Positions 29,472 to 37,913 of a stretch of 64,000 nt of DNA are shown here, one piece after another (the stretch's first letter is position 1; each line of letters begins with the position of its first letter). Below the pieces are notes generated by a model. That model made no database searches, was not told the DNA's origin, and saw only the letters and a list, made by a program, of their open reading frames with translations. The stretch spans positions 372,001 to 436,000 of the forward strand of contig NZ_PSSW01000002.1 in NCBI RefSeq assembly GCF_002933295.1. The letters run 5' to 3'. A program made the translations under genes and the position numbers. The stretch comes from Marinobacter flavimaris (GTDB lineage Bacteria > Pseudomonadota > Gammaproteobacteria > Pseudomonadales > Oleiphilaceae).

Positions 29472-32245
29472 AAATTCCTCTTCCAGTATTGTCCAGCATT
29501 CGTGCGCAGATCATTCTGGGCGGCCTACTACCCTTGATTATGGTCGCGTCCATTTTCAGCGTTGTGGTGGGTGGTTTTGGCATTCAGGACAAAGAACAGT
29601 CCATTGATAGCCAGGCTCGTCTCATCGTAGAAAATCTGTCTCAGGTGACCGAATACTACCTTTTTTCCGGTGATCAGGAGATGCTGGCCAAATTGCTTGA
29701 TTCGGCCGTGGAGTCGCGATGGGTGGACTCCGTGGCGGTTGTGGATGCGGAACGAAGGGTGCTTGCCCACAAAGGAAAACAGATACCTCAGAAGGCTGTG
29801 TTGGGCTTGATCAACGCCTGGGAAAAGGCCGGAAGTGTAGCGTCCGTTTTGGATGGTGAAGTACTGCAATCTGAAGGCCGCGGGTTCGAGGGCAACGTGA
29901 AGTTCCTGGTTCGCCCAATTGGCAGTAAAGAGTTCGATATCTCTGGCGATTTGTACAGGCAGGGTAATCTGCCTGCGCCTGAAGCTCTGGGATGGATCGT
30001 CTTACTTATAGATAACGAAGAGCTGGATTTGGCGACCGGGCAAGTTGTGACCCGGAGTATGTGGGTCATACTTCTCGGGGTGGTTTTCAGTCTTTTGGTG
30101 TCTCTTTACCTGTCAAACCGGTTTTCGAGACCAATAAATGCAGTCACCGATACCATTGATCGTTTGGCGCATGGCGATTTGTCTGCGCGGGTGCGCCCCA
30201 CTGGTAAGGGGGAAATCGTTCGCCTGGCATCCAACGTGAACAGCATGGCTGAGACCATAGAGTTGTCCCATCAGCGGCTTCACGAGCGAATTGCGTATGC
30301 GACATCGTCGCTGCAGAAAAAGGTAAGTGAGCTGGAGCAAAGAAATAAAGAGCTCGATGCCGCTCGCACTAAGGCCAGTGAAGCAGAGAAAGTCAAAGCT
30401 GATTTTCTGGCTAACATGAGTCATGAAATAAGAACGCCAGTCAACGCAATCTATGGATTCAGTCAGCGTATTCTCAGACCAGGGTCAGCATCTGAAACAA
30501 AAGAATACGTTGAAATGATGTCCCGGGCTGCAAAGCTTCTGATACATCTGATCGACGGTATTCTAGGCTTTTCCAAGGCGGAATCGGGCTCTATAAGGTT
30601 GAGCGAGTCTGTCTTTGATATTCGCCTGTCTCTTGAAAACATCGCGACTATTTTTAGCACGGAGGCCCAGGAAAAGGGGCTCGAACTGGTCGCTTTGATA
30701 GATAGTGATGTGCCGGAGTTCATTCGGGGGGATGAACTGCGAATAGAACAGGTGCTTGCCAATCTCTTGGCGAATGCTATCAAGTTCACACATGAGGGCC
30801 ATGTGCTCTTGCGTGCCTCCGTGGATAATTCCGATAGGTCGCTCAAAATCAGTGTCTCCGATACAGGGATCGGAATACCGTCTGATGAGATAGGCAACCT
30901 GTTTAAAGCTTTTGAGCAGAATGATTCTACCTATACTCGAAATTTTGGCGGAGTGGGGCTCGGGTTGTCGATTTGCCAGCGTATCACTGCGCTTATGGGT
31001 GGATCGGTAGAGGTAGTAAGTGAGCCGGGAAAAGGCTCAGATTTCTCATTCAGACTACCGATTAATACCCAGCTCCAAGTCGAACGACCTGTCGATGAGC
31101 CCGTGCTGAAATTGAACGTTCTGATTTTCGAGCCGCACCCTATGGCTCGTCATAGTCTGCGTAACATGCTCGTTATGCAGGGTATCACGGTGTATACCGC
31201 CCTTAGCGCCAAGAATGCCTGCCAGGTTCTTTCGAGCCACATGCCCGGCACCAAACGCATTGATGTCGTTATTGTTGGTTTATCGCCCCGCAGCGATATG
31301 GATAGCGTCAATCTGGAAAATATTCAGGAAGTACGACGTCGTTTCTCGGGGCCGGTTCTTTTGATGGCAACAAGCCGACACTCAGAAGTTGATTTATTAA
31401 CCAGCGTTGATGGCAGAGTTGGGGTTTTGGTTAAGCCCGCGCGAACCGAGAGCGTTATGGCACGACTTGCAGAGTTGTCTGATACATCGGCAAAACCGTC
31501 TCCAGCTTCGATGCCCAGTGACTCCCCTAATACATTTCTCCAGTCCAGAACTGTTCTTGTGGCAGAGGATAACGAGTTCAATCGCCGGCTGATCGAATCC
31601 TGGTTGCTTGATTGGGGAGCAAATGTAGTACTGGCCAGGGATGGCCACGAGGCCGTTGAGCGTGCGGTTGAGCACAAGGTCGATTTGGTTCTGCTCGATT
31701 TGCACATGCCAAACGTCGACGGCTTGTCAGCTTTGAAGCAACTTCGGAATCTGGAGGATGCCTGCCTCAGCGCAGTCCCGGTGATTATCATCACTGCAGA
31801 TGTTTTCGGTGCCAAGGACTGTCTGAGGGAATCGGGGCCAGGAATTCAGCTTGTGCACAAACCCATTAATTCCGATTTGCTGGCAAACACCATTGCCAAA
31901 ATGCTAGGGATGGTGGAGCCCGTCGTTGTAAACGAACAGGACCCCACATCGCCCGCAGCGCTCCCGGAAAGACTTCGGCCGAAGCTGGAAAAGGAGCTAC
32001 GCCAATTGGGCGATGCCCTCAGTTCGGCATTGACGAGGGGTGCTCCAGCCGAGATTCGAGACCTGCTGCATCAAATTCATGGAGTAGCCGGGTACTTCCA
32101 GCTGAAGGCTCTCGTACGGGCAGTGGATTCTTCTCGAAAAGCCCTTCGTCACGAACGTACACCAAAGTTCAGAAAAGAGGTGGAGCAGCTCCTGGCTCTG
32201 CTTGCTGATCCTTACGCGCAGACCCGCGAGGAATTGGATGAATAA
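29468..32245 (+). CDS. BarA-like hybrid sensor histidine kinase
   Basis: This 925-aa inner-membrane kinase has a helix at about 14-36, a periplasmic sensor of some 160 residues, a second helix near 198-216, HAMP (217-270), a coiled coil, HisKA with H319 in MSHEIRTP, and an HATPase domain (NLLANAIKFT, DTGIGI, GVGLGLSI). A degenerate receiver follows (about 547-667, VLIFEPHP start, no acceptor Asp). A true receiver has D744 (VLLDLHMPNVDG), and an HPt domain has H868 in LLHQIHGVAG. This is the BarA/GacS order. The gene overlaps its neighbours on both sides, and a NarL-type regulator lies just beyond the TonB receptor gene. Confidence 0.93.
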   Translation: MKIPLPVLSSIRAQIILGGLLPLIMVASIFSVVVGGFGIQDKEQSIDSQARLIVENLSQVTEYYLFSGDQEMLAKLLDSAVESRWVDSVAVVDAERRVLAHKGKQIPQKAVLGLINAWEKAGSVASVLDGEVLQSEGRGFEGNVKFLVRPIGSKEFDISGDLYRQGNLPAPEALGWIVLLIDNEELDLATGQVVTRSMWVILLGVVFSLLVSLYLSNRFSRPINAVTDTIDRLAHGDLSARVRPTGKGEIVRLASNVNSMAETIELSHQRLHERIAYATSSLQKKVSELEQRNKELDAARTKASEAEKVKADFLANMSHEIRTPVNAIYGFSQRILRPGSASETKEYVEMMSRAAKLLIHLIDGILGFSKAESGSIRLSESVFDIRLSLENIATIFSTEAQEKGLELVALIDSDVPEFIRGDELRIEQVLANLLANAIKFTHEGHVLLRASVDNSDRSLKISVSDTGIGIPSDEIGNLFKAFEQNDSTYTRNFGGVGLGLSICQRITALMGGSVEVVSEPGKGSDFSFRLPINTQLQVERPVDEPVLKLNVLIFEPHPMARHSLRNMLVMQGITVYTALSAKNACQVLSSHMPGTKRIDVVIVGLSPRSDMDSVNLENIQEVRRRFSGPVLLMATSRHSEVDLLTSVDGRVGVLVKPARTESVMARLAELSDTSAKPSPASMPSDSPNTFLQSRTVLVAEDNEFNRRLIESWLLDWGANVVLARDGHEAVERAVEHKVDLVLLDLHMPNVDGLSALKQLRNLEDACLSAVPVIIITADVFGAKDCLRESGPGIQLVHKPINSDLLANTIAKMLGMVEPVVVNEQDPTSPAALPERLRPKLEKELRQLGDALSSALTRGAPAEIRDLLHQIHGVAGYFQLKALVRAVDSSRKALRHERTPKFRKEVEQLLALLADPYAQTREELDE

Positions 32246-34304
32246 ACGCGTGTGCTCCGGTGGGGGCTTCTCAACCCGAAACCGGGTTTCGGCGGTATTG
32301 ATTCTGATTGCCGGCTTGACAGTTAGCGGATCCCCGAAGGCAGAACCCGCTGACGAAACTCATTTTTTCACGGACATACCCGTGGGTGTCACTGTTTCGA
32401 GAATGATGCAGCCGGCTAGCCAGTCGGGTGCATCAATGACTGTTATAGATCAGGATATGATCCGTGCATCCGGTGCCACGGAAATCGCCGATTTGCTGCG
32501 GCTGGTTCCCGGTTTTCAGGTGTCGGGCGCTACGATCAGTTCTCCCTATCTTGTGGCTTATCACGGTCAGTCGGATATTCTTCAACGTGGCCTTGAGGTG
32601 ATGATCGACGGTGCCTCGGTTTACAGTTCCTATCTGACCGTGGACTGGCAGACCCTCGGTGTTGCCATTGAGGACATCGAACGAATCGAGGTTATCAGGG
32701 GTGGTGGCGCGCCAACCTACGGCTACAACGCGTTCACCTCGACGATTAACATCATCACGCGCAAGCCCATAGGCACTCCGGGTGTTTTTTTCAGTGGATA
32801 CGTTGGATCGCGCGACAGTCGCGGAGCAATGATGCGATACGGGGCCGGCGATGGACCGTTGCATTACCGGCTTACCGGCAGATATGAAGAGACGGAGGGC
32901 AATCGCGGAAGGTCAGATGGCAAGGCCCTGGGTTTCCTTAACCTTCGAAGTCAGATCGCCTTGAGCGATAGCGACGAGCTGGATGTTGCCCTCTCGGCAA
33001 GCGATGGCGACCTTGATAACAACGCGGATGTTCCGGTGCTGCTACCGAATACATCTCGCGATATGAGGGCCGACAGGCAGCGGCTGCGTTGGACTCGTAC
33101 GCTTGGCAGGGATCGCGATTTTTATGTGCAGTTTTACCGGCGTTATTCCGAGCAAGATGATCGAACAAGTCTTGGCCTGCTTTCCGATTTGCTGGGAGTC
33201 ACGCCCGCAGATATTCCCTTGTTGTTCGACGGGCGCCAGGATCAGGAGGTTCAGACAGGCGTTTACACGTTTCAGGAAAAACGTCACGACATTGAGGTGC
33301 AGTATCGCGACTACCACCCGGGAGCTGTCAAATGGGTTCTCGGCGCCGGTGGGCGGCAGGAAAGTATGCGTAGCTTCGACACGTTTGGGGATGACGCATG
33401 GCGAACGGATAACAGTTATCGGGCATTTGCCCAGGCAAGCATTCCACTGACAGAGCAATGGATCGTCAATGCTGGCGGTGTGTTGGAACGAGGCGATCTC
33501 TATGAAACGGGAGCGTCCTATCGACTGGCCTTGAACTATATGCCGTTCTGGAACCACACCTTCAGGCTTGGCTTCAGCCACTCAGAGCGAAAGCCGACGC
33601 TTTTTGAGGAACACTACCGAAGCGCCTTGTACTTTGACGACGGCACTGTGTTGAGACAAATCACTTTTTCCAGAGGTGGGCTGGAGCCGGAGGAGCTGGA
33701 CGTTATTGATCTGGGCTACATAGGGCAGCTTTTCAACAATGGCCTGTTCGTCGATGCACGTATTTTTTATGAGCGCCTGGACAACCAGTATCGAACTGAA
33801 ACGGATCGGACCTCTTCTTATCCTGGCTACCTGAATGATGGTGTTGAAATCTGGTATGACGGGAGGGTCGGGGTGGACACCTGGGGGCTTGAGGGGCAGC
33901 TGAAGACTGAGCCATGGCGCGGCGGTCAATTGAGTTTCCAGTTTGCTTTCCTTCGAAGTGAGGACCGTTACGATGTGATTGATACCGGCCTGATCAGCAG
34001 GGAGAATCACGTCCCGGATGCAACACTGAGTCTGCTTTTTGCACAGAAGCTGAACCATGGGATAGAGGCCAGCCTGGGGTATTATTTCCTGGATGACATG
34101 TCCTGGAATGGAGATGCAGACCTGGGGGTTTCACCTGTCATTGCCCAAACACATCGTCTGGACCTTCGACTTGCCAAGAGAGTGGCGCAGGATTGGCTAC
34201 TCGAGGGTGTCGTTCAGAATCTGACAAATCGCTATGAGCGAGATGTTAGAGGCGAAAGCGCTCAGGATCCCAGGTTTCTGTTCAGGGTTTCAGCGCAGTT
34301 CTGA
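32238..34304 (+). CDS. TonB-dependent outer-membrane receptor
   Basis: This 688-aa receptor has an N-terminal signal peptide. The plug domain shows MTVIDQDMIRASGATEIADLLRLVPGF and IEDIERIEVIRGGGAPTYGYNAFTSTINIITRKP. A beta-barrel follows, ending in VQNLTNRYERDV and a C-terminal phenylalanine (RVSAQF). Start ATG 32238 has GAGGA five bases upstream and overlaps the kinase by eight bases. Receptors of this kind import siderophores, cobalamin, metals or large organic molecules. The ligand is unknown; no iron-uptake genes are adjacent. Tight coupling to a kinase suggests the pair uses or senses the same compound, which is inference. Confidence 0.92.
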   Translation: MNKRVCSGGGFSTRNRVSAVLILIAGLTVSGSPKAEPADETHFFTDIPVGVTVSRMMQPASQSGASMTVIDQDMIRASGATEIADLLRLVPGFQVSGATISSPYLVAYHGQSDILQRGLEVMIDGASVYSSYLTVDWQTLGVAIEDIERIEVIRGGGAPTYGYNAFTSTINIITRKPIGTPGVFFSGYVGSRDSRGAMMRYGAGDGPLHYRLTGRYEETEGNRGRSDGKALGFLNLRSQIALSDSDELDVALSASDGDLDNNADVPVLLPNTSRDMRADRQRLRWTRTLGRDRDFYVQFYRRYSEQDDRTSLGLLSDLLGVTPADIPLLFDGRQDQEVQTGVYTFQEKRHDIEVQYRDYHPGAVKWVLGAGGRQESMRSFDTFGDDAWRTDNSYRAFAQASIPLTEQWIVNAGGVLERGDLYETGASYRLALNYMPFWNHTFRLGFSHSERKPTLFEEHYRSALYFDDGTVLRQITFSRGGLEPEELDVIDLGYIGQLFNNGLFVDARIFYERLDNQYRTETDRTSSYPGYLNDGVEIWYDGRVGVDTWGLEGQLKTEPWRGGQLSFQFAFLRSEDRYDVIDTGLISRENHVPDATLSLLFAQKLNHGIEASLGYYFLDDMSWNGDADLGVSPVIAQTHRLDLRLAKRVAQDWLLEGVVQNLTNRYERDVRGESAQDPRFLFRVSAQF

Positions 34305-34319
34305 GCTTGATCGCTGCGG

Positions 34320-34976
34320 TCACATCGACGTTCCGGACGTCAACTCCTGCGCCTTCATGACTGCCTGGGTTCGGTTAGAGACACTGAACTGGTCGTAAAG
34401 CTTCGCGAGGTGATTCTTAATGGTGTTTGCCGAGATGTGAAGCGTATTCGCCATTTCCTTGTTTGATTTCCCCTGGGCCAGCAGCTCCAGAATCTGACGC
34501 TGGCGGGGTGTGATGCCGGTCAGTTCAGTGTCTTCATCTTCGACGAGAGGCGGAATAAAGACTCCTCCAGCCAAAACCATTTGAAGGGCGTCTTCCAGCA
34601 CCGTTGTTCCCAGCGACTTGTATACAAAGCCCGACGCTCCAGATTCGATGGTTTTAAGAACAAGGTTTCGGTCGGCCGAGGCGGAGAGGATAAGAATCGG
34701 CGTTTCAGGCAGGAGCTGGCACAGTTTTGAAACCATTGGCAGACCGTTTACGCCCGGTAACGAGAGATCGATAACCGCGAGATCAAGATCGCGGTGGTCT
34801 TCGGCAATACTGATCGCCTCGTCGCCGGTTTCAGCTTCCAGAACCGTCGGGTTATCGAGCAATTTCTTCAACAGAATGGAGATTCCGTCCCGTATCAGCT
34901 CATGATCATCTGAAACCAAAATCCGCACTTTTGATGCCCGCCCTTTCGTTTCTGTCCATCCCGGACGCTCTTTCAT
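34320..34976 (-). CDS. NarL/LuxR-family response regulator
   Basis: This 218-aa regulator has a receiver domain (VRILVSDDHELIRDG, acceptor D70 in LAVIDLSLPGVNG, LSAS, VYKS) and a LuxR-type helix-turn-helix (LTGITPRQRQILELLAQGKSNKEMANTLHIS...NHLAKLYDQF). It resembles UvrY/GacA partners of BarA kinases. The start is uncertain: ATG 34976 is used here, TTG 34985 and the GTG encoding V17 are alternatives. It converges on the TonB gene with 15 bp between and is divergent from the surface-protein operon, so it may regulate that operon. Confidence 0.92.
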   Translation of the reverse strand: MKERPGWTETKGRASKVRILVSDDHELIRDGISILLKKLLDNPTVLEAETGDEAISIAEDHRDLDLAVIDLSLPGVNGLPMVSKLCQLLPETPILILSASADRNLVLKTIESGASGFVYKSLGTTVLEDALQMVLAGGVFIPPLVEDEDTELTGITPRQRQILELLAQGKSNKEMANTLHISANTIKNHLAKLYDQFSVSNRTQAVMKAQELTSGTSM

Positions 34977-35110
34977 TATAGCCAACCGGATAGATGCAAA
35001 AACTACCCAAACGGACTATTACCGCCCTGTAATCCTTTTACTAAGGTCAGTAGATCAGAAAACTGGTGGACCGGGCTCTGACGTGCCCGCCATCCCATGG
35101 AAGGCGAGCC
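34977..35110. promoter_or_regulatory. Divergent promoter region of the regulator and surface operon
   Basis: This 134-bp gap is the only space upstream of the 13-kb operon. It holds an A/T-rich part (34985-35065, with TGTAATCC and TTTTACTAAGG) fit for promoters. I find no convincing paired -35/-10 or operator repeat. Confidence 0.4.
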
Positions 35111-36076
35111 ATGCCAAAAGAACGCATTCTTATCTATTCCTCACTGCTCACCATTGCTCTGGCTGGAGCAGGGTTTTACGCCTTCAAGCAGTTCTCCGAT
35201 TCCCGCCTTTCAGAGGATGAGGTGGCCCGTATCGGAAACTCTGTCATCACTGCTGACCAGTTGAAGGCTTACATGGGACAACGCAGCTCGGCCTCGAACG
35301 CTCTGGACATCAAAAAGCAGTTGCTCCAGGAAATGATTGAGAGGGAAGCATTGATTGCAACCGCCATTGACGAGGGTTACGAACAGGATCCGGCGGTTGT
35401 GCGGGCGCTGGAAAATGCGCTTATTGCCCGGTTTCGCGAGCGGCAACTGAACCCGGCCATTGAAAGGATCAGGGTTAGCGAGGATCAGGTCAGTCGTTAT
35501 TACCAGGACAACATTGCGCGCTACACCACGCCCGCCCAGAAGCGGGCTGCCATCATCAAGTTTGAGCTTGCTGACAATGCACTTGCGGCTGAGTCGAAGC
35601 GGGTGGGTGAGCTGGCCCACCGAGTTCAGAAGCTGGCGTTGAGTCAACCGGAGGCTGTTCGGGGCTTTGGTTCCCTCGCCGCACAATATTCCGGCGACCA
35701 GGGATCCCGATATGTGGGGGGCGATATCGGGTGGCACGCCGAGCAAAGCCAGAGCCTTGATCCGGCTCTCGCCGCTGCGCTGTCAGGTATCACAAAACCG
35801 GGAGAGATCTCCGCGCCGATCAATGGCAGGGACGGGCTGTACCTCCTCAAGCTGATGGACATCCGGGGCGAACGGATAACGCCTCTGGAATCGGTCGCGA
35901 GCAACATTCGGATCCAGTTGTTGCAGCGGATGCGAATGGAGCATGAGGCCGACTGGCTCAAGGCTACAGTCGCAAGTGTGAAGCCCGCCGTTGTCAACGA
36001 ATCCGTGTTATCACAGATGGTGGTAGTACGTGACGAAGAAGTGGCCGCCGTCAGGCCACCGGAGCTTCCCCAATGA
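35111..36076 (+). CDS. Parvulin-type peptidyl-prolyl isomerase, SurA/EpsD-like
   Basis: This 321-aa envelope foldase has an uncleaved or signal helix at residues 6-24 (ILIYSSLLTIALAGAGFYAF). A SurA-like helical N-terminal part runs to about 130 (ITADQLKAYM, LLQEMIEREALIATAIDEGYEQD), followed by a PpiC-type domain with GGDIGWHAEQSQSLDPALAAALSGITKPGEIS and GLYLLKLMDIR. The family helps proteins fold after crossing the inner membrane, or assists polysaccharide export (EpsD). It is the first gene of the operon and overlaps the next by four bases, so its clients are probably the large secreted proteins downstream. ATG 35111 has GGAAGGCGAG upstream. Confidence 0.85.
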   Translation: MPKERILIYSSLLTIALAGAGFYAFKQFSDSRLSEDEVARIGNSVITADQLKAYMGQRSSASNALDIKKQLLQEMIEREALIATAIDEGYEQDPAVVRALENALIARFRERQLNPAIERIRVSEDQVSRYYQDNIARYTTPAQKRAAIIKFELADNALAAESKRVGELAHRVQKLALSQPEAVRGFGSLAAQYSGDQGSRYVGGDIGWHAEQSQSLDPALAAALSGITKPGEISAPINGRDGLYLLKLMDIRGERITPLESVASNIRIQLLQRMRMEHEADWLKATVASVKPAVVNESVLSQMVVVRDEEVAAVRPPELPQ

Positions 36077-37902
36077 ACAATCCTGAGCCTGCAACCAACA
36101 AGAATCCCGGTCCCGGGGGCATCCAAATGACCATCAAGAAGCTTTTTCATCCGTTGGCTTTAACCCTGATCATCGCCTGCTCTTCATTGCCGGGCCTTGC
36201 CCTGGCCGAGGTTGTTTGCAGCGGAGGGCTTAATTGCACTCAGACGATCCGTCTGACGCCTGGCTGGAATGCAATCCATGTAAAAGTCGCTCCCGTCAAT
36301 GATGCGACCGAGCAGGTGTTTGCGGACTTTGTGGATGGCAGCGGGGCTCAGATAAGCAGCGTCTGGACCTGGCTTGCACAGCGTGCAAAGGTCGATTTCA
36401 TTCAGGACCCTGATGCCGAAAGCATGCTGAGTGCACCGGGTTGGCTGCGTTATTTTCCACCCGCAGCGCCGCAGGCATTCCTGAGCAATCTGTTTTCGGT
36501 GCAGGCGAATCGGGCGTATCTGGTGAAGCTGGAGGGCAGCTCTGAGGCCACGCTTTCCATAACAGGGCGCCCGGCAGTGCCCAGGATTAACTGGCAGCCG
36601 GGAGAGTTCAGCCTCACCGGTTTCCACGTGGATCCGGCAAATCCCCCGGTTTTTTCCGATTTCCTAGCCGGATCGCCTGCTCACGCCGGGCAATCGATCT
36701 ACCGTCTGGTGGGCGATCAATGGCAACAGGTAAATCCTTCCAACACCGTGATTGATTCGGATACCGCTTACTGGGTTTTCAGCGACAGAGGCAGCAATTT
36801 TGTCGGGCCAATGGACATCGATCTGCCACAGGTTGATCGAATGGAATTCGGCACGGTTCTAGAGCAGTTAACCCTAAAGCTCGAAAACAGTCTGGACGTT
36901 GCCCATACCGCGACATTGCAACTTCTGGGTGGAGCCCCGGGGATGTTCTACGCCAACCCGGATCCGGTGTCGGAGCAGTCCTGGCTACCGCTCGGTAACG
37001 GCCTGGCGATTCCGGTCGGCGCTGAGGGAGAGAGCAGGGTGCCGCTCGGTGTTCGACGGGCAGACTTCGAGCCTGATGATTTTGGACAAACGCTTGAGAT
37101 CAAAAGCACCTCCGGTGCTCGCTGGCTAATCCCGGTGACAGCCTCGGCGCCGCAGCTTAACTCCTTGTGGGTGGGAACCGTAACGATCAACCAGGTCTCC
37201 CAGGTTCATAACTATCTACGTACCTGCACCACAGAACCAACAACACTCGAACCAATCGATGCGGACGGTGACGGAACTGTCGATGTTGAAGCGGAGGCCG
37301 TCATCATTGGCAGCAATCCGGGGTCGGGCAGTGATTTGTGCACAGATGCCGAGGGCTTCCCTGTATCCCAGTCCAGCGAGCTGGGTGCCGTCGCCGCCAA
37401 CTTCTCCTTCCGGGTCATTATGCACCGCGAAAGCGGTCAGGTGCGTTTGCTCAAGGACGTCATCCAGATGCGTGCGGATAATGGTCGCTACGTGCTTCTG
37501 ACGGACGACAGCCTGGTTCCCAACTTTCGGGGAGCGGTATTGAGGGATGGCGAACTTGTGGGCAGGAGAATGAGCACCATGGCCTATGATTTTGCCGGCG
37601 ATACCCTCGCCATGGCTGGCGGCCTCGATGGCGTGCTGACTGCAGACATCGTGCTGGCAGTCGACGCGCCGACCAACCCGTTCCGACATTACTACCATGC
37701 CGACCACGGTGGCGATGGTTACGAGGTGACCCGCCGTATGGAATTTACCTTTGGCTCTGTTGGTGAAGGTCTGGGCGCAAACTACGACGTGAAGCAGGGC
37801 ACCTACCGGGAAGTGATCTCCGGGCTTCATAAAGAGCAGATTGTCGCGGCCGGAAGCTTCACGCTTCGCCACGCTGCGCAAATTGATACGTTGAATCAGT
37901 GA
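36073..37902 (+). CDS. Secreted protein of unknown function (609 aa)
   Basis: I do not recognise a named family. A signal peptide lies at residues 24-45 (HPLALTLIIACSSLPGLALA) if translation starts at ATG 36073 (GGAG upstream, four-base overlap with the foldase gene); ATG 36127 gives a shorter standard signal peptide. The mature part is beta-rich: IRLTPGWNAIHVKVAPV, later SLWVGTVTINQVSQVHNY, a DADGDGTVDVEAE calcium-loop-like stretch, VRLLKDVIQMRADNGRYVLLTDDS and a C-terminal FTLRHAAQIDTLNQ. There is no C-terminal sorting tail. It overlaps the start region of the giant protein gene, so the two are probably made together. Confidence 0.8.
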   Translation: MNNPEPATNKNPGPGGIQMTIKKLFHPLALTLIIACSSLPGLALAEVVCSGGLNCTQTIRLTPGWNAIHVKVAPVNDATEQVFADFVDGSGAQISSVWTWLAQRAKVDFIQDPDAESMLSAPGWLRYFPPAAPQAFLSNLFSVQANRAYLVKLEGSSEATLSITGRPAVPRINWQPGEFSLTGFHVDPANPPVFSDFLAGSPAHAGQSIYRLVGDQWQQVNPSNTVIDSDTAYWVFSDRGSNFVGPMDIDLPQVDRMEFGTVLEQLTLKLENSLDVAHTATLQLLGGAPGMFYANPDPVSEQSWLPLGNGLAIPVGAEGESRVPLGVRRADFEPDDFGQTLEIKSTSGARWLIPVTASAPQLNSLWVGTVTINQVSQVHNYLRTCTTEPTTLEPIDADGDGTVDVEAEAVIIGSNPGSGSDLCTDAEGFPVSQSSELGAVAANFSFRVIMHRESGQVRLLKDVIQMRADNGRYVLLTDDSLVPNFRGAVLRDGELVGRRMSTMAYDFAGDTLAMAGGLDGVLTADIVLAVDAPTNPFRHYYHADHGGDGYEVTRRMEFTFGSVGEGLGANYDVKQGTYREVISGLHKEQIVAAGSFTLRHAAQIDTLNQ

Positions 37903-37913
37903 GGACTTCGGTC

